In this document: positions 26,975-34,456 of the stretch, one piece after another
How positions within the stretch are numbered: the first letter of the stretch is position 1
Layout: each line of letters opens with the position of its first letter
Assembly: GCA_021794645.1 (NCBI GenBank)
Contig: JAJYQK010000029.1
Span: 1 to 34,949, forward strand
Direction of reading: 5' to 3'
Length of the DNA stretch: 34,949 bases
Source of the DNA: Actinomycetes bacterium
Lineage (GTDB): Bacteria > Actinomycetota > Acidimicrobiia > Acidimicrobiales > Bog-793
Translations under genes and position numbers: made by a program
Notes under the pieces: generated by a model
What the model saw: only the letters and a program-made list of their open reading frames with translations
Databases searched by the model: none
Told to the model about the DNA's origin: nothing

Positions 26975-27795
26975 TCCCGGCCCCCTTCGAGTACGCCCGG
27001 CCATCGAGCCTCGAGGAGGCGATCGGGCTCCTCGCCGAGAGGGGCGAGGAGGCGAAGCTGCTCGCCGGTGGCCACTCCCTCCTCCCGCTCATGAAGCTCC
27101 GCCTCGCCACCCCGGCCCTGCTCGTCGACATCGGCCGGCTGGAGGAGCTCTGCTATGTCCGCGACGAGGGCGACGTCGTGGCCGTGGGGGCGCTCACCAC
27201 CCACGACACCGCCTCCCGCCACGAGCTGCTCCGCCAGAAGATCCCGGTCTTCTCCGCCGTCGCCGGCCAGATCGGCGACCCGCAGGTCCGCCACAGGGGG
27301 ACGGTTGGGGGCTCGGTCGCCCACGGCGACGCCGCCTCGGACCTGCCGGCGGTGCTGCTCGCCCTCGGCGGCAGCGTCGTGGCGGTCGGACCGGACGGGC
27401 GGCGGGAGATACCGGCCGACCAGTTCCACCTCGGCTTTCTCGAGACCGCCTTGGCCGAGGACGAGGTCCTCCTCGAGCTGCGCCTCCCTGTGCCCGCCCA
27501 CCCCGCCTATGGCTTCGAGAAGCTTACGAAGAGGGCGCAGGACTGGGCGATCGTCGGAGCCGTCGCCGTCCGGCGGGAAGAGGGAGCAGGCCTCGGCCTC
27601 ATCAACATGGCGAGCGTGCCGCTGCGGGCCGCTGCTGTCGAGGAGGCCCTGGCGGCCGGGGCCCCACCGGCGGAGGCGGCCGAGCGAGCCGACGAGGGCA
27701 CCGAGCCGGCCGGTGACCTGAACGCCTCGCCCGAGTTCCGCCGCCACCTCGCCCGCGTGCTCACCCGGCGGGCCCTCGAGAAGGCCTTCGCCTAG
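26971..27795 (+). CDS. Molybdenum hydroxylase FAD-binding medium subunit (CoxM-like)
   Basis: 274 residues from ATG 26971, which overlaps the small-subunit TGA. The frame is open further upstream but only as a shadow of that gene. It passes electrons from the iron-sulfur protein through FAD to the respiratory chain. FAD motifs are visible: AGGHSLLPLMKLR at 32-44 and TVGGSVAHGDAASDLPA at 111-127. Also seen are VDIGRLEEL and the C-terminal YGFEKLTKRAQDWAIVGAV of the CO dehydrogenase flavoprotein C domain. Length is close to the usual 280-290. Confidence 0.95.
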   Translation: MIPAPFEYARPSSLEEAIGLLAERGEEAKLLAGGHSLLPLMKLRLATPALLVDIGRLEELCYVRDEGDVVAVGALTTHDTASRHELLRQKIPVFSAVAGQIGDPQVRHRGTVGGSVAHGDAASDLPAVLLALGGSVVAVGPDGRREIPADQFHLGFLETALAEDEVLLELRLPVPAHPAYGFEKLTKRAQDWAIVGAVAVRREEGAGLGLINMASVPLRAAAVEEALAAGAPPAEAAERADEGTEPAGDLNASPEFRRHLARVLTRRALEKAFA

Positions 27796-27797
27796 CG

Positions 27798-28112
27798 GTG
27801 CGCGAGCTGCTCGAAGAGATCGACCGCTGGCGCTCAGCCGGTGAGCGGGTGGCCCTCGCCCGCGTGGTCGCCCTCGAGGGCTCGGGTCCCCGCCAGCCGG
27901 GGGCGGCGATGGCGGTGAGCGAGAGCGGCGAGGTGGCCGGCTCGGTCTCAGGCGGCTGTGTGGAGGGGGCGGTCGTCGCCGAGGCGCTCGAGGTGCTCGC
28001 AGGCGGCGAGGGACGGCTCGTCACCTTCGGCTACTCAGACGACGAAGCCTTTGCAGTCGGCCTCACCTGCGGCGGCACCCTGCACATCTTCATAGAGCCG
28101 CTCGACTGGTGA
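27798..28112 (+). CDS. XdhC/CoxI-family N-terminal-domain protein
   Basis: 104 residues from GTG 27798, three bases after the FAD-subunit stop. It consists only of the N-terminal XdhC_CoxI domain: LARVVALEGSGPRQPGAAMAV, GSVSGGCVEGAVVAEA and VGLTCGGTLHIFIEP. The SGGCVE and LTCGGT pair with two Cys is the family hallmark. XdhC proteins receive the molybdenum cofactor and help to insert it into hydroxylases. The Rossmann domain is supplied by the next gene, so the function appears split over two chains. Its TGA overlaps the GTG at 28109. Confidence 0.88.
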   Translation: MRELLEEIDRWRSAGERVALARVVALEGSGPRQPGAAMAVSESGEVAGSVSGGCVEGAVVAEALEVLAGGEGRLVTFGYSDDEAFAVGLTCGGTLHIFIEPLDW

Positions 28113-28939
28113 GCGCCTCGCCGGACGCGCCCCGGCTCTACGACGCCCTGGCCGACGCCCTGCGGGCGGGGGAGGCCGTCTCTCTCGTCACCGTGGTGCG
28201 AAGCGAGGTCGCCGAGGCGACGCCGGTCGGTGCGAAGCTGCTCGTCTCCGCCGTCGAGGACGAAGCTCCCCTCGGCAGCCTGGGACGGCCCGAGCTCGAC
28301 CGGGTGGTGGCTCGCGACGCCCGGGCGGCGCTCGCCCGCGGCTCGAGCCTCACGCGCCACTACGGCCCAGAGGGCGAGGCGCGACGGGAGGAGATCGAGG
28401 TCTTCGTGCAGTCCTTCGCGCCCCCTCCCCACCTCGTGATCTTCGGCGCCGTCGACTTCACCGCCGCTCTGGCCACCCTCGCCAAGCTGCTCGGCTTCCA
28501 CGTCACTGTCTGTGATGCCCGTCCCGTCTTCGCCACGAAGAAGCGCTTCCCGGCCGCCGACGAGGTTGTGGTGGAGTGGCCCGACCGGCTGCTCGCCCGG
28601 CTCGGGCCGAGCCTCGGGCCCCGCGATGCCGTCTGCATCCTCACCCACGACACGAAGTTCGACGTGCCGGCGGTCCTCGGGGCGCTCTCGACCAAGGCCG
28701 GCTACATCGGGGCGATGGGCTCGCGGCGGACCCATGAGGAGCGCCTCCGGCGCCTCCTCGAGGCGGGTGCCGACGCCGCAGAGGTGGAGGCCCGCCTCAT
28801 GAGCCCCATCGGGCTCGATATCGGCGCCCGCACCCCCGAGGAGACGGCCGTCTCGATCTGTGCCGAGATCATCGCGGCCGGCGCCGGCGTGGGCGCCCCC
28901 AATCTCCGCGACAAAGCGGGCCCGATCCACCGCCGCTGA
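28109..28939 (+). CDS. XdhC-family molybdenum-cofactor maturation protein
   Basis: 276 residues. The N-terminal 110 residues are a degenerate XdhC_CoxI-type domain (ATPVGAKLLVSAVEDEAPLGSL) without the Cys motif seen in the partner gene. From residue 110 comes a Rossmann domain, HLVIFGAVDFTAALATLAKL, VTVCDARPVFATKKRFPAADEVV, ILTHDTKFDVPAVLGAL, and GYIGAMGSRRTHEERLRRL, closing with IGLDIGARTPEETAVSICAEI. This C-terminal half is typical of actinobacterial XdhC. It probably delivers or protects cofactor for the hydroxylase encoded just upstream. GTG start overlaps the preceding TGA. Confidence 0.9.
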   Translation: MSASPDAPRLYDALADALRAGEAVSLVTVVRSEVAEATPVGAKLLVSAVEDEAPLGSLGRPELDRVVARDARAALARGSSLTRHYGPEGEARREEIEVFVQSFAPPPHLVIFGAVDFTAALATLAKLLGFHVTVCDARPVFATKKRFPAADEVVVEWPDRLLARLGPSLGPRDAVCILTHDTKFDVPAVLGALSTKAGYIGAMGSRRTHEERLRRLLEAGADAAEVEARLMSPIGLDIGARTPEETAVSICAEIIAAGAGVGAPNLRDKAGPIHRR

Positions 28940-28952
28940 GGCGACCTGCCGC

Positions 28953-28958
28953 TATCCT
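28953..28958 (+). promoter_or_regulatory. Candidate -10 box for the nucleotidyltransferase gene
   Basis: TATCCT ends six bases before GTG 28965, with no ribosome site in between, again the leaderless pattern. It could be an internal promoter for the tail of the operon. Confidence 0.35.
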
Positions 28959-28964
28959 CCGCCC

Positions 28965-29525
28965 GTGTCGAGAGCCGCAGTCATACTCGCAGCCGGTGCC
29001 GGCAGCCGGTTCGGGCGACCGGGCGAGAAGCTGCGGGCGAACGTGGGCCGTGCCACCATCTTGGGGGCGGCGGTGGCGCCGGCGCTCGAGGCCGGCCTCG
29101 ACGAGCTAGTCGTGGTGACCGGAGCCACCGACCTCTCCGACCTCTGCCCGCCCGAGGCCACCGTGCTCTCCAACGGCAACTGGAAGGAGGGCCAGGCGAC
29201 CTCGCTCCGGGCGGCGGTCGACTGGTGCCACCGCCAGGGCCACAGCGCCATGGTGGTCGGCCTCGGCGACATGCCCGGTCTGACGGCCGAGGCCTGGCGG
29301 ACCGTAGCCGAGGCACCCGGCGGCCCGATCGTGGTGGCCACCTACCGGGGCCGGCGGGGCCACCCGGTCCGTCTCGACGCCGAGGTCTGGCCCTCCCTCC
29401 CCCTCGGAGGTGACGAGGGCGCCCGGGCGCTCATCGCCAGACATCCAGAGCTCGTCACGGAAGTAGCCTGCTCGGGACGGCCGGCCGACATCGATACGCG
29501 AGAGGACCTGAGGCGATGGAGCTGA
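28965..29525 (+). CDS. MobA/MocA-like nucleotidyltransferase
   Basis: 186 residues from GTG 28965, which places the Rossmann start immediately at AAVILAAGAGSRFGRPGEKLRA, the signature NTP-binding loop of the family. LGDMPGLTAEAW carries the metal-binding Asp, and GRRGHPVRLDAEVWPSL matches the MocA/MobA substrate side. By position after XdhC it is most likely the molybdopterin cytidylyltransferase (MocA-type) that makes the MCD form of the cofactor used by this hydroxylase family; the CTP choice is inferred from context. The end overlaps the CoxG start by ten bases. Confidence 0.85.
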   Translation: MSRAAVILAAGAGSRFGRPGEKLRANVGRATILGAAVAPALEAGLDELVVVTGATDLSDLCPPEATVLSNGNWKEGQATSLRAAVDWCHRQGHSAMVVGLGDMPGLTAEAWRTVAEAPGGPIVVATYRGRRGHPVRLDAEVWPSLPLGGDEGARALIARHPELVTEVACSGRPADIDTREDLRRWS

Positions 29526-30364
29526 CGAACGAGTTCGAGGTGCCGGTCTCGATAGAGGAGGCCTGGAAGATCCTCACAGACGTCGAGACGATCGCACCCT
29601 GCCTACCCGGCGCCGAGCTGAAGGAGGTGGAGGGGCAGGAGTACCGCGGCCTTGTGAAGGTGAAGGTCGGGCCGATCACCGCCTCTTACAAGGGGGCGGC
29701 CAGCTTCGAGGAGCTCGACGCCGTCGGGCACCGGGCCGTGCTGCGGGCCGAGGGACGCGAGACGAGAGGGCAGGGCAATGCCACCGCCCTCGTCACGGCC
29801 AGCCTGAGTCAGTCCGGCGAGGGCCACACCAAGGTGAGCGTCGTCACCGAGCTCAGCATCACGGGCAAGGTCGCCCAGTTCGGGCGGGGGGTCCTGGGCG
29901 AGGTCTCCACCAAGCTGCTCGAGCAGTTCGCCGCCAACCTCGAGTCGACCGTCCTCGCCCCCGGTGGCGGCAAGGAGAGGGCCGAGCCGGCCCCGGCCAA
30001 GAGAGCGCCTCGGGCCAGGAAGCAGGCCAGCCCTGCGGAGGGTGGAGGCGTGCTCGAGGCGAAGGAGGCCCCCGACGGCGAGGAGGCAGCCACCCCCGAG
30101 CCGCCAGCGAGCGGGGCCAACGGGCCAACCGAGGGCGGCCAGGCGACCGAGGGCGGCCAGGCGACCGAGCAGGCCGGGCCGGCCAAGAGCCACGGCGACG
30201 AGGGGGCGGTGCGCAAGATCGAGAGCCCGCCGGCCACCCCGGTCGACCTCCTGCAGGCGGCCGGCCCTTCCCTCGTCAAGCGCCTAGTTCCCTATGCCAG
30301 CGTGGCGGGGGCCATCTTCCTTCTCCGCATCGTCTTCTACGCCCTCAAGCGCCGGAGGAAGTGA
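29516..30364 (+). CDS. CoxG-like SRPBCC protein with C-terminal membrane anchor
   Basis: 282 residues. The first 150 are a CoxG/SRPBCC domain (LTNEFEVPVSIEEAWKILTD, IAPCLPGAELKEVEGQEYRG, VKVGPITASYKG, VVTELSITGKVAQFGRGVL), a hydrophobic-cavity fold. About 90 residues of Pro/Ala/Glu-rich linker follow, holding a tandem EGGQAT repeat. A single transmembrane helix (PYASVAGAIFLLRIVFYAL) ends in KRRRK, the expected inside-positive tail anchor. In CO dehydrogenase systems CoxG tethers the enzyme and passes electrons to membrane quinone (recent literature, recalled). Here it would do this for the form II hydroxylase. The TGA overlaps the DUF501 GTG start. Confidence 0.9.
   Translation: MELTNEFEVPVSIEEAWKILTDVETIAPCLPGAELKEVEGQEYRGLVKVKVGPITASYKGAASFEELDAVGHRAVLRAEGRETRGQGNATALVTASLSQSGEGHTKVSVVTELSITGKVAQFGRGVLGEVSTKLLEQFAANLESTVLAPGGGKERAEPAPAKRAPRARKQASPAEGGGVLEAKEAPDGEEAATPEPPASGANGPTEGGQATEGGQATEQAGPAKSHGDEGAVRKIESPPATPVDLLQAAGPSLVKRLVPYASVAGAIFLLRIVFYALKRRRK
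30131..30166 (+). repeat. 18-base tandem duplication in the CoxG linker
   Basis: GAGGGCGGCCAGGCGACC is present twice head to tail (30131-30148, 30149-30166) and codes for EGGQAT twice. It lengthens the flexible linker in frame. Confidence 0.85.
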
Positions 30365-30843
30365 GAGCGGCGCCTCCGAGCGAGCTCGACAGGCAGGCCG
30401 TCGCCCGGCTGCTCGGCCGCCAGCCGAGAGGCGACTGGGAGGTTGCCGTCCGCGGGCCGGGGGGCGGGCCGGTCGTCATCTGGAACGCCCCCGTCCTCGA
30501 GGACGGGACGCCGATGCCCACCTCTTACTGGCTCGTCGGCAGGACCGAGCGGGAGGCTGTCAGCCGGCTGGAGGCCGCCGGCGGGGTGAAGGCCGCCGAG
30601 GCGGCGGTCGACGCCAGCGAGCTGCAAGCGGCTCACCGCGCCTATGAGGCGGCCCGCACGGCCGCGATCGTCGGCCACGAGGAAGGACCCCTCCCCTCGG
30701 CCGGGGTCGGCGGCACCCGCCAGGGGGTGAAGTGCCTGCACGCCCACCTCGCCTGGTACCTGGCCGGCGGCGACGACCCCGTCGGGCGGTGGACCGCCCT
30801 TGAGCTCGGCATCTCGCTCTCGTCCTATCAGGTGGTTGGGTGA
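30361..30843 (+). CDS. DUF501 protein
   Basis: 160 residues from GTG 30361, overlapping the CoxG stop. It matches the actinobacterial DUF501 family in length and in the features remembered: VARLLGRQPRGDWEVAVR near the start, GGPVVIWNAPVLEDGTPMPTSYWLVG, and the C-terminal GVKCLHAHLAWYLAGGDDPVG with a conserved CLHAH. The biochemical role is unknown; it almost always lies between the FtsB-like and ppx genes. Its TGA overlaps the ppx GTG start. Confidence 0.9.
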   Translation: MRAAPPSELDRQAVARLLGRQPRGDWEVAVRGPGGGPVVIWNAPVLEDGTPMPTSYWLVGRTEREAVSRLEAAGGVKAAEAAVDASELQAAHRAYEAARTAAIVGHEEGPLPSAGVGGTRQGVKCLHAHLAWYLAGGDDPVGRWTALELGISLSSYQVVG

Positions 30844-31763
30844 GCACGTCGGCGGTGGCAGCCGTGGACTGCGGCACCAACTCGACCCGGCTCCTCATCC
30901 TCGACGGGAGCGGCCGCCGCCTCGAGCGCCGCATGACCATCACCCGACTCGGTGCGGGCGTCGACCGGCGCCGCAGCCTCGACGAGCTCGCCCTCGCCCG
31001 CACCCTCGAGGTGCTCCGGGGATATGCCGCTCTCGCCCGCCGCCACCGTGTCGGCCGGCTGCGAGCGGTGGCGACCTCGGCCCTGCGCGACGCCTCTGAC
31101 GCCGAGGCCTTCCTCGGCCCCGCCGGCGAGATCTTGGGTGCCCGCCCCGAGGTGATAGACGGAGAGGAGGAGGGACGGCTCTCGTTCGAGGGAGCGACCG
31201 CCGACCTCGCGGAGTCGTGCGGCCCCTTCCTCGTGCTCGACATCGGCGGCGGCTCGACCGAGCTCATCCTCGGCGACAAGGGTGGCGTCGGCGCGGCCGT
31301 CTCGCTCGACATCGGCTGTGTGCGGGTGACCGAGAGGTACCTGACCTCTGACCCGCCCACCCCCGACGAGCTGGAGGAGGCCCGGTCGGGGATCGCCCGG
31401 GTGCTGGCCAGTGGCCTCGGGCCGCCCCGACGGTGGCAGCCCGCCCGCCAGCTGATCGGGCTGGCAGGCACGGTGTCTGCCCTCACGGTCCTCTCGCTCG
31501 GACTGGCAGGCTTCGATGAGGAAGCGGTCCACCATGCCCGGCTGCAAAGGAGCGAGGTGGCCGGTCTGGCGGGAAGGCTCGCCGTCATGTCTCTCGCCGA
31601 GCGGAGGGAGCTGCGAGGCATGGAGCAGGCGCGGGCCGACGTCATCCTCGGGGGAGCGCTCGTCCTCGAAGCGGCGATGGGCTACCTCGGCTGGGAGGAG
31701 CTGCTCGTCTCGGAGGCAGACATCCTCGACGGCATCGCCGCCGGCCTCCTCGGTACAGGCTAG
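30840..31763 (+). CDS. ppx: Ppx/GppA-family exopolyphosphatase
   Basis: 307 residues, the short single-unit form found in actinobacteria (Ppx1/Ppx2), lacking the C-terminal HD domains of E. coli Ppx. It has the ASKHA phosphate loops VAAVDCGTNSTRLLI and VLDIGGGSTELIL, plus GEEEGRLSFEGA and GLAGTVSALTVLSLG. The catalytic Glu is expected in the EEEG-RLSFEGA region. It degrades polyphosphate or (p)ppGpp-related substrates in the cytosol. Start GTG 30840 overlaps the DUF501 stop. It ends the long plus-strand block. Confidence 0.92.
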   Translation: MSTSAVAAVDCGTNSTRLLILDGSGRRLERRMTITRLGAGVDRRRSLDELALARTLEVLRGYAALARRHRVGRLRAVATSALRDASDAEAFLGPAGEILGARPEVIDGEEEGRLSFEGATADLAESCGPFLVLDIGGGSTELILGDKGGVGAAVSLDIGCVRVTERYLTSDPPTPDELEEARSGIARVLASGLGPPRRWQPARQLIGLAGTVSALTVLSLGLAGFDEEAVHHARLQRSEVAGLAGRLAVMSLAERRELRGMEQARADVILGGALVLEAAMGYLGWEELLVSEADILDGIAAGLLGTG

Positions 31764-31771
31764 AGAGCCTG
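31756..31771 (+). terminator. Hairpin at the ppx stop codon
   Basis: CAGGCT-AGAG-AGCCTG forms six perfect pairs around the TAG stop. No T-run follows, so it is only a possible end for the operon transcript. Confidence 0.3.
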
Positions 31772-31861
31772 GCTCAGCGTGCCGTAGCCGGGCTGCGCGG
31801 GAGCCGGCCGGATCTGCGACGATGGCGCCATGGGCTCTCGGCGGCGCGTAGGTACGGGAAA

Positions 31862-32470
31862 GTGACCATCTCAGCGGCCCGCGCCGAGCTGACCGGCAAG
31901 CGGGTGCTGCTCCGGCCGCTGCAGGAAGCGGACTTCGAGAGCTGGCACGAGGTACGCACCCGCTGTCGGGAGTGGCTCTTGCCCTGGGAGCCGCGGCCGG
32001 CCGGGCTGCCCTATCCGAGCGACGACCGCTCGAGCTTCCTCGCCCGCTGCTCGATGCGCGAGCGGGAGCGCCAGCTCGGCACCGGTTACGGCTACGGCAT
32101 CTTCGTGGCGGGCCGCTTCGCCGGGGAGATCAACCTCTCCTCCATCCAGCGGGGCCCCTTCCAGAACGCCTACCTCGGCTACTGGATCGACAAGGAGCAG
32201 GCGGGCCACGGCTACGTGCCCGAGTCGTGCGTGATCCTCTTCCACCACGCCTTCGAGCGGCTCGGTCTGCACCGGATCCAGATATCGATCATCCCCCGCA
32301 ACCGGCCGTCGCGCCGCGTCGTCGAGAAGCTCGAGCTGCGGGGCGAGGGCATCGCCCTTCGGTACCTCGAGATCAATGGGCGGTGGGAGGACCACGTCCG
32401 TTATGCCATCACCTCCGAGGAGTGGCAGGAGAGACGGGCCGAGCTGACGCGGGAGTGGCTGGCCGATTAG
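31862..32470 (+). CDS. GNAT-family N-acetyltransferase (RimJ/RimL type)
   Basis: 202 residues from GTG 31862. The order is typical of RimJ-like proteins: GKRVLLRPLQEADFESWHEVR, a central FVAGRFAGEINLSSI, AYLGYWIDKEQAGHGYVPESC where the acetyl-CoA pyrophosphate loop (Q/R-x-x-G-x-G/A) lies, then FERLGLHRIQISIIPRNRPSRRVVEKL and a WEDHVRYAI ending. It acetylates an N-terminal or small-molecule amine in the cytosol; the substrate is not evident. The end overlaps the end of the convergent epimerase gene by four bases, so no terminator fits between. Confidence 0.88.
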   Translation: MTISAARAELTGKRVLLRPLQEADFESWHEVRTRCREWLLPWEPRPAGLPYPSDDRSSFLARCSMRERERQLGTGYGYGIFVAGRFAGEINLSSIQRGPFQNAYLGYWIDKEQAGHGYVPESCVILFHHAFERLGLHRIQISIIPRNRPSRRVVEKLELRGEGIALRYLEINGRWEDHVRYAITSEEWQERRAELTREWLAD

Positions 32471-33522
32471 GAGGCGGCAGGCTCGTCGGGACCGACGACG
32501 GCGGGGGAGTGCTTGAAGAAGGCCTCCACGTCTGCCTCGTAGCGGTACCTCGGCAGCTGGCCGCCGACCGCCTTGCGCAGCCTGTTCGCCTGGGCAAAGC
32601 GTTCGACGGCACCGGCCGAGGAGGTGGCGGGGAGGAAGCCCGCCCGGGCGAGCTTGCCCGTGTCGATGCCCCGCCCGTACTTGAGCAGCTCCTCCAGCTC
32701 GCGGGGAAAGGAGATGAGGCGAGCAGCCACGAGGGGGGCAGCCGCCCGGCGGGTGAGAAAGGGGGAGAGGGGGAGCCGCCTGGCCCCGGCGATCGCCGCC
32801 ACCTCGCTCACCGGCAGCTTGCCCGATCCGGCGAGGTTGTAGGCCCCGTCGAGGCCGGCCCGGACGGCGTACTCGAAGCACCTGACGACGTCGTCCTCCT
32901 CGACGAATTGCACGAGGGGGTCGTAGCCGGCCACGTAGGGAAGGAGCTTGCGGGCGAGGTTGCGGCTGAGCGGAGTGTCGATGTCGGCACCGAGGACGTT
33001 GGCGACACGAAAGAGGGCGACCTTCACGCCCGGGTTGTCCTCGGCAAAGTCCCGCACGTAGCTCTCGACCTCGCAGATCGAGCGCTCGAGCCGGCTGCGC
33101 GGGGGTCGCGAGCGCGGCGTCTCCTCGGCGAACCAGGCCGGGTCCGCCGGATGGGAGCCATAGACCACCGAGGACGACTTGACGACGATGTGGCGGACAG
33201 ACGAGCCGGAGGCGCCCGCGGCGGCCAGCAGGTTCATCGTGCCAATGACGTTCGTCTCGTGCAGGGTGCGGCCGCTGCCCGAGGAGGAGTCGAGGATCAA
33301 GAAGGTGTGCACCACTGTGTCGACCTTGGTCGCCCTGACGATGCGAGAGAGGATCGAGTAGCTCGTGTCCGCCCTGACATACTCGGTCCTCTCGAGCTGG
33401 ACGCTCGGGGGCCCCGTCCCCAGGCCGAGCAGCAGCTCGATCTCGGGATCCTTCTCGAGGGCGGCCGCCACCCTGCCGCCCCAGAAGGTGTCGAGCCCGG
33501 TGAGAAGGACTCGCTTTCCCAT
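32467..33522 (-). CDS. NAD-dependent epimerase/dehydratase (extended SDR)
   Basis: 351 residues from ATG 33522. The Rossmann opening is KRVLLTGLDTFWGGRVAAAL, departing from the usual TGxxGxxG in that the middle Gly is Asp (GLDTFWGG). Further marks are TVVHTFLI, ETNVIGTMNLLAAA and HIVVKSSSVVYGSHP. The YxxxK catalytic pair of SDRs is not obvious at the expected place (LERSICEVESYV), so it may be a non-catalytic or atypical member. The start overlaps the acyltransferase stop (TGATG), so they are coupled. Paired genes of this type occur in actinobacteria, suggesting a lipid or lipid-linked sugar role (inference). Confidence 0.8.
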   Translation of the reverse strand: MGKRVLLTGLDTFWGGRVAAALEKDPEIELLLGLGTGPPSVQLERTEYVRADTSYSILSRIVRATKVDTVVHTFLILDSSSGSGRTLHETNVIGTMNLLAAAGASGSSVRHIVVKSSSVVYGSHPADPAWFAEETPRSRPPRSRLERSICEVESYVRDFAEDNPGVKVALFRVANVLGADIDTPLSRNLARKLLPYVAGYDPLVQFVEEDDVVRCFEYAVRAGLDGAYNLAGSGKLPVSEVAAIAGARRLPLSPFLTRRAAAPLVAARLISFPRELEELLKYGRGIDTGKLARAGFLPATSSAGAVERFAQANRLRKAVGGQLPRYRYEADVEAFFKHSPAVVGPDEPAAS

Positions 33523-34427
33523 CAGCCGAACCAGATGCTGCGCCGTTTGGCGAGCATCTCGTAGAGGGTCTCTTGCATCTGCCGGCGGATGGCCTCGGCC
33601 GCCTCCATCACCTGACCGCGGGGGTAGCGCTCGAGGCCCGGCTCGACGTCGAAGCGGACCGGTTCGAGCACCCGGAAGCGGAACTTGGCGGGCAGGTAGA
33701 CGAAGCTCCCGAGCACGGGGCCGAGGAGGAGGTGGTTGAGCGTGAAGGGGAGATAGGGAACTTTCAACAACTTGGCCCCGGCGCGAGAGCGGTAGAGGAT
33801 CGGCATCGACTCCTCGGCTCCCACCACCGCGATCGGCACGACCGGCACGCCAGCTCGCATAGCCGTCTCGACGAAGCCGCCCCGACCGAAGCGGCGGAGG
33901 CGGTAGCGCTCGCTCGCCAGCTTGCTCGGTCCCTTCTCTCCTTCTGGGAAGACGAGGGCGAGCTGGCCTTGGTCCCGCAGCAGGCGGTGGGCGTTGTCGG
34001 GGTGGGCGGCGACGCCACCTGCCCGGCTCCAGAGGGTGCCGACGCCCGGTACCGACCGGAACCACCGGTCGGCGAGGCCGTAGACCGGTCGGCCGAGCTC
34101 TCTTTCGATGCCGTGCATGATCATCGGGGCGTCGGCCGGTATGGCACCGCCATGATTGGCGATGAGGAGAGCCCCGCCCGAGCGGGGGACCTTCTCGAGC
34201 CCCTCCCACTCGACGCGAAACCAGTGGTCGTAAAGAGGCGAGCCAACGGCCCGGGCGAGCGTCCGCACGTGCTCGGAGCGGCCCCACTCGTCGACGTCGG
34301 AGCGGCGGGCGGCATCAGGCCCCGCAAGGGTGGGCAGGAGCTCGCTCACCTCGGGGAAGGGCACGACTTCTGCTGAGCTAGCGGTGGAGCGCTGTGTCCG
34401 CGGGGCGCGTCTGGCCGGCTTCGCCAC
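33522..34427 (-). CDS. PlsC-like lysophospholipid acyltransferase family protein
   Basis: 301 residues from GTG 34427. The acyltransferase block is visible: LLIANHGGAIPADAPM, VYGLADRWFRSVPGVGTLW, LALVFPEGEKGPSK and VVPIAVVGAEESMPIL. The first motif has NH followed by six residues before Asp, as remembered for mycobacterial NHSGALPFD relatives, instead of the classic NHX4D. The FPEGEKG motif binds the glycerol phosphate side in PlsC. It probably acts at the inner membrane face on phospholipid or glycolipid precursors. Its TGA overlaps the ATG of the epimerase gene, and an N-terminal 50-residue extension is basic and low in structure. Confidence 0.85.
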   Translation of the reverse strand: MAKPARRAPRTQRSTASSAEVVPFPEVSELLPTLAGPDAARRSDVDEWGRSEHVRTLARAVGSPLYDHWFRVEWEGLEKVPRSGGALLIANHGGAIPADAPMIMHGIERELGRPVYGLADRWFRSVPGVGTLWSRAGGVAAHPDNAHRLLRDQGQLALVFPEGEKGPSKLASERYRLRRFGRGGFVETAMRAGVPVVPIAVVGAEESMPILYRSRAGAKLLKVPYLPFTLNHLLLGPVLGSFVYLPAKFRFRVLEPVRFDVEPGLERYPRGQVMEAAEAIRRQMQETLYEMLAKRRSIWFG

Positions 34428-34456
34428 CTCGGGGATGGTAGCGGCGGTGGTCCCTC

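Noticed and set aside
24195-27795. Form I aerobic CO dehydrogenase
   Set aside because: The large subunit has AYRGAGR instead of AYXCSFR, so the Cu-binding Cys is missing.
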